From: Flavobacteriales bacterium
GTDB lineage: Bacteria; Bacteroidota; Bacteroidia; Flavobacteriales_F; PHOS-HE28
DNA length: 64,000 nucleotides
Reading direction: 5' to 3'
NCBI GenBank assembly: GCA_016710965.1
Contig: JADJTW010000012.1
Span: 1-64,000 of the forward strand
Below are positions 33,698 through 43,083 of the stretch, one piece after another. The notes under the pieces are model-generated. The model did not search any database and was not told where the DNA came from. It saw only the letters and a program-made list of their open reading frames with translations. A program made the translations under genes and the position numbers. How positions within the stretch are numbered: position 1 is the stretch's first letter; each line of letters begins with the position of its first letter.

Positions 33698-34396
33698 ATG
33701 CGCGTTCGCCAACTCCTGCTCTTGAGCACTGTGGCTCCGCTCTTCCTCAGCTGCGGCACCGGCCTGCTCACACGTTATGTTGACGAGGGAACCATCGAGT
33801 ATGCGCTGAGCTTCCCGGATTATGATCCGAACGGTCTGATGGTGGGCATGCTCCCCGAGTCGACTACGCTCTGGTTCACCTCCGACAAGCAGGTAGCCGA
33901 ACTCAGTGCTGGCATGGGCATCTTCCGCACGTTCATGCAAGTGGACAACAGCGGCCAGGCCATGGACTACCACTTGAGCATGATGGGCAAGAAGATCGTG
34001 GCGCACCTGCAACCGCGCGACTTGGGCCTCTTCAATGAGGAGTACGGCAACCCGACGATCCTCTTCACCAACGATGTGGATACGATCGCAGGGTATCCCT
34101 GCAAGAAAGCCGTGGCCATCTTCGATAAGATGGCGCAACGCGAGATCGAGCTCTGGTACACCGACCGCATCCGTATAGAGAACCCCAATTGGTTCGGGCC
34201 ATTCGCCGAAGTGCCCGGCGTGCTGATGCGCTACGAAATGGTACAGAACGGTGTGCGTATGCACCTGGATGCCACAACGGTAACCCCAGGCGATGTGGAT
34301 ATGGCCAAGTTCGAGCCCAAGGACGAGTTCGAGAAGGTATCGGCGCCGGTGCTCCACCACGAGTTGGCCGAAGTGCTGGGGACGTTCTCGATGTAG
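33698..34396 (+). CDS. Hypothetical lipoprotein, GLPGLI/DUF4412-like
   Basis: 232 residues with a lipobox (PLFLSC). The mature part begins YVDEGTIEYALSFPDY, followed by a region with STTLWFTSDKQVAELSAGMG, DTIAGYPCKKAVAIFDK, EIELWYTDRI and WFGPFAEVPGVLMRYEM. This order (I-x-Y-x-L-x-F, then AGYxCKKA, then E-x-W-Y-T-x-x-I...G...P-G-x-x-x-x) is what GLPGLI and DUF4412 envelope proteins of Bacteroidota show. No enzymatic residues are evident. Probably anchored in the outer membrane; function unknown. Confidence 0.75.
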   Translation: MRVRQLLLLSTVAPLFLSCGTGLLTRYVDEGTIEYALSFPDYDPNGLMVGMLPESTTLWFTSDKQVAELSAGMGIFRTFMQVDNSGQAMDYHLSMMGKKIVAHLQPRDLGLFNEEYGNPTILFTNDVDTIAGYPCKKAVAIFDKMAQREIELWYTDRIRIENPNWFGPFAEVPGVLMRYEMVQNGVRMHLDATTVTPGDVDMAKFEPKDEFEKVSAPVLHHELAEVLGTFSM

Positions 34397-34403
34397 GGGC
34401 CTA

Positions 34404-34479
34404 AGTTGTCAGTTGTCAGTTGTCGGGCTTCCGACATCCATGCATCTTGAGCCAGTTTGACAACTGACAACGAACAACT
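34404..34479. repeat. Intergenic GTTGTCAGTTGTC palindromic element
   Basis: The left arm holds three AGTTGTC units (34404-34424) and the right arm GACAACTGACAAC plus GAACAACT (34459-34479), enclosing about 34 bases. It is related to the elements at 29973-30025 (in argS) and 46270-46346. It lies between the lipoprotein gene and ftsK. Confidence 0.8.
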
Positions 34480-34571
34480 GCCCCCCATCAACCCCGGCCT
34501 GTTGATACTACCCTCCCCCCGCGCCCCGTTGCCCTAGCCAAGGGTTCGACCTTCGACGCATCGCCTCGCAC

Positions 34572-37166
34572 GTGCGGGCGAATCCCGTTTTCACCTTGGC
34601 CACCGAGAAACGCAACCGGCTTCGCGAAGAAGCCCCTGAGGAAGAAGCTGCGGCTTCCGAAGAACCTCGGAAACGCAAACCGCGTAAGGCTGCCGCGTCT
34701 GGCGAGAACCGCTGGGCGCGCATCAGTGCTTTCTTCACCGACGGACGCGTGCATCGCGTTCTGGGCCTGGTGCTCGTGCTAGCCTCCGCATTCCTGGTGG
34801 TGGCCTTCGCCAGCTTCCTCTTCACCTGGCGCGCCGATCAGGACCTCATGAGCCGCCCATGGACGGAGATCTTCAGTCCCGAAGTGGCCGTGGAGAACTG
34901 GTTGGGCAAGCTCGGCGCGCTCACCGCCCACCAGTTCATGCACACATGGTTCGGCCTTGCGGCTTTCGCCTTTCCCTTATGGAGCTTCCTCTTCGGCATT
35001 CGCATCCTGTTGGGCACTTGGCTGCTGCCCACCCGTCGTACGATCGGCTGGACGGCCATGTCGATGCTTTGGCTACCTGCGCTCCTCGGGTACTTCTTCC
35101 GCGGCGAACTCAGCTTTCTCGGCGGCGGAGTCGGCATCGTGATGACCCGCCACCTCACCACCTTCCTCGGCAATTTCGGAGCGGGAGCCTTACTCGTATT
35201 CAGCGCTGCGGCTTTCGCGGTCTACACGTTCGATCTTGGCTTCGGATGGGTACATGCAATCCTCGGGAAGTCGAAGAAGGATGAACCCGTCGTAGCTGAA
35301 GAACCGCTTGCAGAGGACGGCTGGACCAAGCCAGGCGTTCGCATGAAGGAGCCGATCGTGGAATTCCCGACGGGTGCTGTGAGCGAGGAACCTATTGCTG
35401 AACAAGGACCCGCTTCAGAGGATATCGCTGAGAAGAAGGAGGAGGAAGACGTGGAGGTGTCACCCGAGCTCGAGTTGGAGACCACCCCGATGGAAGTGGT
35501 GGAACCCGTGCTCTCTCCAGTCATGAGCAGCGCCGAAGACCTCAACGGCGACCTCAACGGCATGAGCGTGATCGCCAACACCGAGGAGAAGTTCCTCAGC
35601 GAAGATCAGATCGAAGCCAAGCTCCAGGAGTTCGGAGAGTATGATCCCAAGCTGGACCTCAGCAGCTACGAGCCGCCGCCGATCGACCTGCTGATCGATC
35701 ACGGCAGCGGTGAGATCACCGTGACCAAGGAGGAGTTGGAGATGAACAAGGACCGCATCGTGGAGACGCTCGGTCACTACAACATCGGCATCGACAAGAT
35801 CAAGGCGACGATCGGGCCGACGGTCACGCTGTACGAGATCATCCCGCAGGCGGGCGTGCGCATCAGCAAGATCAAGAACCTGGAGGACGACATCGCGCTG
35901 AGCCTCGCCGCGCTGGGCATCCGCATCATCGCGCCGATCCCCGGCAAGGGCACCATCGGCATCGAAGTGCCGAACAGCAAGCCGCAGGTGGTGGGCATGC
36001 GCGCGGTCATCGCCAGCGAGAAGTTCCAGAACAGCACGGCGGACCTGCCCATCGTGCTGGGCAAGACCATCAGCAACGAAACCTTCGTCACCGACCTCGC
36101 CAAGATGCCGCACCTGCTGATGGCGGGAGCCACCGGCCAAGGAAAATCGGTTGGCTTGAACGCGATCCTGGTGTCGCTGCTCTACAAGAAGCACCCGAGC
36201 CAGATCAAGTTCGTGTTGGTGGACCCGAAGAAGGTGGAGCTCACCTTGTTCAACAAGATCGAGCGCCACTTCCTCGCCAAGCTCCCCGGCGACAGCGATG
36301 CCATCATCACCGATACCAAGAAGGTGGTGGCCACCTTGAACAGCTTGTGCATCGAGATGGACGAGCGCTACGAGCTGCTGAAGGATGCGCAGGTGCGCAA
36401 CATCAAGGAGTACAACGCCAAGTTCATCAGCCGCCGCCTGAACCCGGAGAACGGCCACCGCTACCTCCCCTACATCATCCTGGTGGTGGACGAGTTCGCC
36501 GACCTGATCATGACGGCCGGTCGCGAAGTGGAAACACCGATCGCACGCCTTGCACAGCTCGCGCGCGCCATCGGCATCCACCTCATCATCGCCACGCAGC
36601 GCCCGAGCGTCAACATCATCACCGGTACCATCAAGGCCAACTTCCCGGCGCGTATCGCCTTCCGCGTAACGAGCAAGATCGACAGCCGCACCATCCTCGA
36701 TACCGGCGGTGCCGACCAGCTGATCGGTCGCGGCGACATGCTGCTGAGCACCGGCAACGAACTGATCCGCATCCAGTGCGCCTTCGTGGATACGCCGGAG
36801 GTGGACCGCATCACCGAGTTCATCGGCAACCAACGCGGCTACCCCGAAGCCCTGCTCCTGCCCGAGCCGCCCATGGAGGAAGGCGAAGGCGGCGGCGACC
36901 TGGACGACGGCGACCGCGACAGCATGTTCGAGGAGGCCGCCCGCCTGGTGGTGCAAACGCAGCAAGGCAGCACCTCGCTCATCCAGCGCAAGCTCAAGCT
37001 CGGTTACAACCGCGCGGGCCGCATCGTGGACCAACTGGAAGCCGCCGGCATCCTCGGTGGTTTCGAAGGCAGCAAGGCGCGACGGGTGATGATCTCCAAC
37101 GAGGCAGCGCTTGCAGCGCACTTGAACAGTGGTGTGGCGACGGGGCCGGGGGTTGGGGGATTCTGA
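34572..37166 (+). CDS. ftsK: DNA translocase FtsK
   Basis: 864 residues with a GTG start. After a basic, disordered N terminus come four membrane helices (VLGLVLVLASAFLVVAFASF, GLAAFAFPLWSFLFGIRILL, TAMSMLWLPALLGYFF, GAGALLVFSAAAFAVYTF), then an acidic linker of about 200 residues. The alpha/beta motor has Walker A GATGQGKS (from residue 519) and Walker B ILVVDEFADL (near 637), with DTGGADQLIGRGDM. The winged gamma domain at the end (EEAARLVVQTQQGSTSLIQR, GYNRAGRIVDQLEAAGI) reads the polar KOPS-like sequences. FtsK pumps DNA at the division septum and activates dimer resolution. GACCTTCG lies 24 bases upstream. Confidence 0.96.
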   Translation: MRANPVFTLATEKRNRLREEAPEEEAAASEEPRKRKPRKAAASGENRWARISAFFTDGRVHRVLGLVLVLASAFLVVAFASFLFTWRADQDLMSRPWTEIFSPEVAVENWLGKLGALTAHQFMHTWFGLAAFAFPLWSFLFGIRILLGTWLLPTRRTIGWTAMSMLWLPALLGYFFRGELSFLGGGVGIVMTRHLTTFLGNFGAGALLVFSAAAFAVYTFDLGFGWVHAILGKSKKDEPVVAEEPLAEDGWTKPGVRMKEPIVEFPTGAVSEEPIAEQGPASEDIAEKKEEEDVEVSPELELETTPMEVVEPVLSPVMSSAEDLNGDLNGMSVIANTEEKFLSEDQIEAKLQEFGEYDPKLDLSSYEPPPIDLLIDHGSGEITVTKEELEMNKDRIVETLGHYNIGIDKIKATIGPTVTLYEIIPQAGVRISKIKNLEDDIALSLAALGIRIIAPIPGKGTIGIEVPNSKPQVVGMRAVIASEKFQNSTADLPIVLGKTISNETFVTDLAKMPHLLMAGATGQGKSVGLNAILVSLLYKKHPSQIKFVLVDPKKVELTLFNKIERHFLAKLPGDSDAIITDTKKVVATLNSLCIEMDERYELLKDAQVRNIKEYNAKFISRRLNPENGHRYLPYIILVVDEFADLIMTAGREVETPIARLAQLARAIGIHLIIATQRPSVNIITGTIKANFPARIAFRVTSKIDSRTILDTGGADQLIGRGDMLLSTGNELIRIQCAFVDTPEVDRITEFIGNQRGYPEALLLPEPPMEEGEGGGDLDDGDRDSMFEEAARLVVQTQQGSTSLIQRKLKLGYNRAGRIVDQLEAAGILGGFEGSKARRVMISNEAALAAHLNSGVATGPGVGGF

Positions 37167-37225
37167 TCTTCGTGTTGGTTGCAGGGTTCCGGAATACGGG
37201 AGGCCCGGCTCCATCTGAGCTTTCG

Positions 37226-37250
37226 AAAGCCCGGCGATGGTCCGGGCTTT
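37226..37250 (+). terminator. Hairpin after ftsK
   Basis: AAAGCCCGG (37226-37234) pairs with CCGGGCTTT (37242-37250) around a 7-base loop, 60 bases after the ftsK stop, followed by TTGG. A modest Rho-independent-like terminator. Confidence 0.6.
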
Positions 37251-37385
37251 TGGTGTTGGGAGGAACGGATTGTGATCCCGTGCTTGCAGGAACCGCACTT
37301 GCCGGTACTCGCATAAAGACGAGGCCTGGTGTACGGCCTTCAAAAGCCTTGAATCCCCCGCAGGACAAGGGCTATAGAAGCACAA

Positions 37386-37454
37386 GGGGTATCACAAATT
37401 GTGATACCCCCTGCCGTTGCTGGGTTTGCGGATGGTATCACGAGCTGTGATACC
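37386..37454. promoter_or_regulatory. Two tandem GGTATCAC palindromes, operator-like
   Basis: GGGGTATCACAA (37386-37397) faces its perfect mirror (37399-37410) across a single central A. A second palindrome, GGTATCAC-N5-GTGATACC, lies at 37434-37454, its centre 46 bases from the first. Twin palindromes of this quality look like binding sites for a dimeric helix-turn-helix or ORF6N/KilA-N-type protein. No regulator gene lies next to them. The intergenic region 37167-37708 (542 bases) contains only these sites, the ftsK hairpin, a decayed repeat copy at 37483-37524 and no credible gene. Confidence 0.7.
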
Positions 37455-37482
37455 AACGCGAACAAAATCACTCCGCGCCGCA

Positions 37483-37524
37483 CGTCACTCCGGGCAAGTG
37501 AGGCTCTGCGAACGCGACCGGAGT
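37483..37524. repeat. Decayed second copy of the 31548-31610 element
   Basis: CGTCACTCCGGGCAAG, GCGAACGCGAC and CGGAGT follow the left arm, loop and start of the right arm of the element upstream of argS with a few substitutions and one deletion. The outer stem is lost. Confidence 0.65.
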
Positions 37525-37708
37525 CTCACGAATGCGAAGTGCCTAGGCGACAGGGGGCTTTTCAGACGACCCTGCTGGACTGAAGGACTCACCGATACCA
37601 TGCTTGATCGAGCCGTTCCTCAAAAGTCTCCACTTACGTGCAGACAGATATCCTTTCCATTCGATATTTACCGTTGCGGCGAAGAGGGCAACCAAAATCA
37701 ATACACCC

Positions 37709-39326
37709 ATGACTATTCGTATTGGACCTCCTCTCCTCGTGATCCTATTGGCACCAGATGTTCCGATCTGGGCCCAGCAACCTCAACTATTGCTCGATAT
37801 CAACTCAGGCTCATCGAGCTCTTCGCCATCGCGCTTTGTCGATGTGAGCGGCTCCATCCTTTTCCGGGCAAGCACACCCGCTACTGGCTCCGAACTGTGG
37901 CGCACTGATGGTACACCTGGAGGTACGCAACTCGTGAAGGATATCAGGCCCGGTCCCCTACAATCTTCTTTGAGTTGGCTTACCGCTATCGACGGGACTT
38001 TGTACTTCAGCGCTGACGACGGCATGCATGGCGATGAGCTTTGGAAGAGTGATGGATCCGAGGCAGGCACTTCGATGATCAAGAATATCAACCCAGTGTC
38101 CAACAATTCGTTGTATCCCGGACAGCCAACCGGGCTCGATGGTTTCGTGTATTTCACAGCCGGCGAACCTGATACCGGAGACGAACTCTGGCGAACGGAT
38201 GGCACCGAGACCGGAACGACATTGGTGAAAGACATCTACCCCGGAGGCGCAAGCAGCGACGTCAGCCAGATGATCGCAGTGAATGGACAACTTCTGTTCT
38301 GGGCAGTAGCTGACACGAATGGCTGGGCCCTGTGGCGAAGCGATGGCACAGAAGAGGGTACAGTGCTGGTCAAGGATATTGGGCCAGAAAGCACTCCAAC
38401 AGTTCTGCAAGAATTCTACGAGGTCGACGGCATTGCGTATTTCTCCGGTACCGATACCATCCACGGGGGTGAACTCTGGCGAACCGATGGCACCGAGGCG
38501 GGGACATGGATGGTGAAGGACATTCGACCAGGTATGGAGGGCTCGTGGATCGCTGAAATGCGCGTGCTCGACGGTGGCGTGATCTTCAGCGCACTCACAG
38601 ATGAGCAGGGACGGGAACTTTGGATGAGTGACGGAACCCTTGAAGGGACCTACCTCGTCACGGATCTCAATCCTGGACCTGAAGATGGAACTATGGGGCT
38701 TTCTAACCCAGTCGTGGTCGGTGACTGGCTCTTCTTCGTCGGGAACGATGGCACTCTCCAGCCTCCCATTGGGATTTACAAGTCCGATGGCATAGAAACC
38801 TATCTCCTAACAGACCAGTTGGGCGGAATTGGCAGTCTCTCATACGGTTGCGAGGGAGTCTTCTTCGATGGTCATGATGGTATTCATGGTTGGGAGCTTT
38901 GGTACAGCAATGGCACGTCTTCCGGAACGTACATGGTCCATGACATCAACACGGGCTCATCGGATAGCCACCCCAATGACATTGTTGACGTTGGCGACAG
39001 GATTTTCTTCAGTGCGACTACAAGCCAACCCGGAGCAGAGTTGTGGGTCTGTCCATGCGCCGCCGTGGGTATCGCAGAACCAATGGCAGACAAAAGTCTG
39101 ATGATCGCGCCCGTACCAACGAGCGGTTCGGTACGCATTGCATTGCCTGGAAACGGATGGGGCTTGGCAACTTGCCTTCATCGATGTACAGGGACGTACC
39201 GTACACCTCATTCCGGGAGCTACCGGCAGCATACTGCTCGACACGAAAGACTGGCGGACCGGGGTCTATGAACTGCTGGCGCGCAACAAGGAGAACCAGT
39301 TGAGAGGAAGAATGGTGGTGCAGTAG
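37709..39326 (+). CDS. ELWxxDGT repeat protein with T9SS sorting domain, one frameshift
   Basis: About 539 residues. The ATG at 37709 opens a signal peptide (IGPPLLVILLAPDV to IWAQ). Seven to eight repeats with the ELWxxDGT signature follow (GSELWRTDGTPGGT, GDELWKSDGSEAGT, GDELWRTDGTETGT, ALWRSDGTEEGT, GGELWRTDGTEAGT, RELWMSDGTLEGT, WELWYSNGTSSGT), forming a beta-propeller-like secreted domain. A type A sorting domain begins at SLMIAPVPTSGSVRIALPG. The frame breaks in the GGGG at about 39164-39167, and the next frame supplies WQLAFIDVQGR, GVYELLARNKENQLRGRMVV and Q, to 39326. Its role is unknown. Confidence 0.87.
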
Positions 39327-39370
39327 TCGCTTGGCGATTGCGGCTCGCAATGCTGTGAATAACTGATTGC

Positions 39371-39400
39371 TTGTCCTTCCTCCAGCACCGGGTAGTTTCG
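39371..39400 (+). promoter_or_regulatory. dnaE promoter
   Basis: TTG at 39371-39373, exactly 19 bases, then TAGTTTCG at 39393-39400 (seven of eight positions of TAnnTTTG). Transcription would begin near 39404, nine bases before the dnaE ATG. The TTG is therefore a -33 element rather than an alternative start codon. Confidence 0.65.
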
Positions 39401-39412
39401 CGGTCCCCCGCG

Positions 39413-42400
39413 ATGAAGTTCTCCCACCTCCACGTCCACACCCAGTTCTCGCTGTTGGATGGCGCCGCCGCCATTCCTGCTCTCTACAAGAAGGCCGCTG
39501 CCGATGGCCAACCCGCATTGGCGATCACCGATCATGGCAACATGTTCGGTGTGTTCAAGTTCGTGGCGGAGGCGGGCAAGCACAAGAACGAGGACGGCAC
39601 GCCGAAGGTGAAGCCCATCGTCGGCTGCGAGTTCTACCTGGTGGTGGATCGCACACGCAAGACCTTCACGCGCGACGACAAGGACCAGCGTGTACACCAG
39701 TTGCTGCTGGCGAAGAACGCCACGGGCTACAAGAACCTGAGCAAGCTCTGCTCGCTCGGCTACACAGAGGGCTTTTATAGCAAGTACCCGCGGATCGACA
39801 AGGAGCTCGTTGAGAAGTACAAGGAGGGACTGATCGCGACGACCTGCTGCCTGGGTGCCAGCGTGCCGCGCACCATCATGCGCAAGGGCGAAGCCGCCGG
39901 AGAAGTGGAGTTCAAGTGGTGGCTGGAGCAATTCGGCGAGGACTACTACATCGAGCTGCAGCGCCACGGCATCCCCGAGCAGGACCAGGTGAACGCCGTT
40001 CTGGTGCAGTGGGCGGCGAAGTACAATGTGCCCATCATCGCCAGCAACGACAGCCACTACGTCGATCAGCAGGACGCCAATGCGCACGACATCCTGTTGT
40101 GCATCAACACCGGCGAGAAGCAGAGCACGCCCAAGGCCGACGACGGCGACGAGGAAGGATCGCAGAAGGGCAAGCGCTTCGCCTTCCCGAACGACGAGTT
40201 CTTCTTCAAGACCACCACGCAGATGGCGAAGGTGTTCAGCGACCTGCCCGAGGCGCTGGACAACACCAACCTCATCGTCGACAAGATCGAACCGCTGAAG
40301 CTGAAGAAGGACATCCTCCTTCCCAACTTCCAGATCCCCGATGGCTTCGCGGACCAGGACGAGTATTTGAAGCACCTGACGTACGAGGGAGCAGTGAAGC
40401 GATACCTGGGCAAGGGAAGTGAAGGAGGTAGTGGAGGCGAGCTGGGCCTCACCGGTGGCATCGAATCACTCGGCCCCAAGATCAAGGAGCGCATCGACTT
40501 CGAGCTGTTCACCATCAAGACGATGGGCTTCAGCGGCTACTTCCTCATCACGCAGGACTTCATCAACCACGGCCGCGACATCGGCGTGTTGATCGGTCCC
40601 GGTCGTGGCAGCGCAGCCGGAAGCGTGGTGGCCTATTGCACGGGCATCACCAACATCGACCCGATCAAGTACGATCTGCTCTTCGAGCGATTCCTGAATC
40701 CGGACCGCAAGAGCATGCCCGATATCGACACCGACTTCGACGACGAAGGGCGCCAGAAGGTGATCGACTACGTGGTGCAGAAGTACGGCCAGAACCAGGT
40801 GGCGCAGATCATCACCTACGGCGGCATGGCGGCGAAGAGCAGCATCCGCGATGTGGCGCGCGTGATGGACCTGCCGCTGAGCGAGGCCGATCGTTTGGCG
40901 AAGCTGGTGCCGGAACGTCCGGGCATCGAGCTGGGTCGCGTGCTGCATGCACCGCTCGAAGGCGCGGACAGCTTGAAGGCACGCGAGGGCTTCGGAGCCG
41001 ATGAGATCGCCAGCGTGAAGCAGTTGCGCGAGATCCTCGAGAGCGGCGAGCTCACCGCCGACGTGCTGCGCGAAGCGGAGAAGGTGGAAGGCAGTGTGCG
41101 CGGCACGGGCGTCCATGCGGCGGGGATCATCATCGCGCCCAGCGACTTGACGGAGATCATCCCGGTGTGCGTCTCGAAGGAATCGACACTGCTGCTGACG
41201 CAGTACGATGGCAAGGTGATCGAGGACGCGGGTGTGATCAAGATGGACTTCCTCGGGCTGAAGACGCTCACCATCATCCGCGATGCGCTGCGCCTGATCG
41301 ACCAGAACCACGGTATCGAGATCAAGATCGACGAGATCGACTTGAACGACTCGAAGACCTACGCGCTTTACCAGCGTGCGGAGACCAACGGCACCTTCCA
41401 GTTCGAAAGTCCGGGTATGCAGAAGTACCTGCGTGAACTGAAGGCGGATCAATTCGGCGACCTCATCGCCATGAACGCGCTGTACCGGCCGGGTCCGCTG
41501 GAATACATCCCCAGCTTCATCAAACGCAAGCACGGGCAGGAGAAGATCAGCTACGACCTGCCCGAGATGGAGGAGTTGCTCAAGGAGACCTACGGCATCA
41601 CGGTCTATCAGGAGCAGGTGATGCTGCTCTCGCAGAAGCTCGCTGGCTTCAGCAAAGGCGATGCGGACGTGCTGCGCAAGGCGATGGGCAAGAAGGACCG
41701 CGCCACGCTCGATAAGATGAAGGGCCAGTTCCTCACGGGCACCGCGGCCAAGGGGCTCGATGAGAAGGTCTGCGAGAAAGTGTGGAAGGATTGGGAGGCC
41801 TTCGCGCAATACGCCTTCAACAAATCGCACAGCACCTGCTACGCCTTCGTCGCCTACCAGACCGCATGGCTCAAGGCCAACTACGGTCCCGAGTTCATGG
41901 CGGCGGTGCTCACGCATTCGCAGAGCCAGATCGACAAGGTCACCTTCTTCATGGAGGAATGCCGTCGCATGGGCATCAAGGTGCTCGGCCCCGATGTGAA
42001 CGAGAGCCAGTTCCAATTCAGCGTGAACAAGAAAGGTCACATCCGTTTCGGCCTTGGCGCGGTGAAGGGCGTTGGCGAGAACGCGGTGGCCGCGATAGTG
42101 AAAGCGCGGGAGGAGGGCGGTGCCTTCAAGACCATCTTCGACTTCATGCGCCGCGTCGATCTGCGTGCCGCGAACAAGAAGGCGATGGAGAGCCTCGCTT
42201 ATGCCGGTGCCTTCGATTCACTGAAGGTGATGCGTGCGGTCTTCTTCCACGGGAACAGCGAAGGCAAGCCCACGTGGATGGAGAGCATCATGCGCTACGG
42301 GCAGCAGTTCCAGGACCAGCAGGACAGCAGCCAGGTGAACATGTTCGGCGAGGCAGGCACCGAGAGCGGCGCGCCGGAACCTTCGCTGCCTTTGATAGAA

Positions 42401-43060
42401 GGCTGGAGCGCGCTGGAGCAACTGCACTTCGAAAAGGAAGTCATCGGCTTCTACCTCAGCGGGCATCCCCTGGACGACCACAGGCTGGAGATCAAGCACC
42501 TCTGCCACCACAACCTCTCACAGCTCACCGATCTGAAGGCGCTCGAAGGCCGCGACGTGAGCTTCGCCGGGATCGTCACGAAGGCGGAGCACCGCATCGC
42601 CAAGAGCGGCAAGCCCTTCGGCACGCTCAGTTTGGAGGACCATTTCGGCTCGCATGACTTCATGCTCTTCAGCGAGGACTACATGCGCTTCAAGCTCTAT
42701 CTGCAGCAGGGTGCCCTGCTCTTCGTGAAGGGCCGCGCCATGGCCCGCACCTGGGGGCGCGACGAAGGGCAGATGGAATTCAAGATCACGAGCATGGAAC
42801 TGCTGGGCGATGTGCGGGAGAAGTACATGAACAAGCTCACGCTCAAGGTGGAGTCGGAACGGGTGACAGACGAACTGATCCATGACCTTGGACTGCTGAT
42901 CAAGGCGAACCCGGGCAAGTGCAAGGTGAACCTCACCTTGGTGAGCCAAGCCGAGAACATGGCCGTGGACCTGCCCAGCAAGAGCCTTAGCGTGGGGATC
43001 ACCGAGGAACTCGTTTCGGCACTGGATGGGATGGCCGATATCAGCTATGTCCTGAATTGA
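39413..43060 (+). CDS. dnaE: DNA polymerase III subunit alpha
   Basis: 1215 residues from MKFSHLHVHTQFSLLDGAAA. The PHP domain opens the protein (HLHVHTQFSLLDG, AITDHGNMFG). The polymerase domain has GPGRGSAAGSVVAYCTGI and catalytic acidic residues in MPDIDTDFDDEGRQ (Asp437, Asp439), with KSSIRDVARVM, VHAAGIIIAP, GTFQFESPGMQKYLREL and NALYRPGPLEYIPSFI. Helix-hairpin-helix (FGLGAVKGVGENAVAAIVKA) and OB-fold regions (VSFAGIVTKAEHRIAKSGK) follow. It is the replicative polymerase. The gene is intact over 3.6 kb, in contrast to the indel-rich start of the window. Confidence 0.98.
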   Translation: MKFSHLHVHTQFSLLDGAAAIPALYKKAAADGQPALAITDHGNMFGVFKFVAEAGKHKNEDGTPKVKPIVGCEFYLVVDRTRKTFTRDDKDQRVHQLLLAKNATGYKNLSKLCSLGYTEGFYSKYPRIDKELVEKYKEGLIATTCCLGASVPRTIMRKGEAAGEVEFKWWLEQFGEDYYIELQRHGIPEQDQVNAVLVQWAAKYNVPIIASNDSHYVDQQDANAHDILLCINTGEKQSTPKADDGDEEGSQKGKRFAFPNDEFFFKTTTQMAKVFSDLPEALDNTNLIVDKIEPLKLKKDILLPNFQIPDGFADQDEYLKHLTYEGAVKRYLGKGSEGGSGGELGLTGGIESLGPKIKERIDFELFTIKTMGFSGYFLITQDFINHGRDIGVLIGPGRGSAAGSVVAYCTGITNIDPIKYDLLFERFLNPDRKSMPDIDTDFDDEGRQKVIDYVVQKYGQNQVAQIITYGGMAAKSSIRDVARVMDLPLSEADRLAKLVPERPGIELGRVLHAPLEGADSLKAREGFGADEIASVKQLREILESGELTADVLREAEKVEGSVRGTGVHAAGIIIAPSDLTEIIPVCVSKESTLLLTQYDGKVIEDAGVIKMDFLGLKTLTIIRDALRLIDQNHGIEIKIDEIDLNDSKTYALYQRAETNGTFQFESPGMQKYLRELKADQFGDLIAMNALYRPGPLEYIPSFIKRKHGQEKISYDLPEMEELLKETYGITVYQEQVMLLSQKLAGFSKGDADVLRKAMGKKDRATLDKMKGQFLTGTAAKGLDEKVCEKVWKDWEAFAQYAFNKSHSTCYAFVAYQTAWLKANYGPEFMAAVLTHSQSQIDKVTFFMEECRRMGIKVLGPDVNESQFQFSVNKKGHIRFGLGAVKGVGENAVAAIVKAREEGGAFKTIFDFMRRVDLRAANKKAMESLAYAGAFDSLKVMRAVFFHGNSEGKPTWMESIMRYGQQFQDQQDSSQVNMFGEAGTESGAPEPSLPLIEGWSALEQLHFEKEVIGFYLSGHPLDDHRLEIKHLCHHNLSQLTDLKALEGRDVSFAGIVTKAEHRIAKSGKPFGTLSLEDHFGSHDFMLFSEDYMRFKLYLQQGALLFVKGRAMARTWGRDEGQMEFKITSMELLGDVREKYMNKLTLKVESERVTDELIHDLGLLIKANPGKCKVNLTLVSQAENMAVDLPSKSLSVGITEELVSALDGMADISYVLN

Positions 43061-43083
43061 GCCTCGTCAATCATCTGAAGCGG

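Noticed and set aside
35460..37385. 641-residue minus-strand frame opposite ftsK
   Set aside because: It is antisense to the conserved FtsK motor and gamma domain; long open antisense frames are expected at this GC content.
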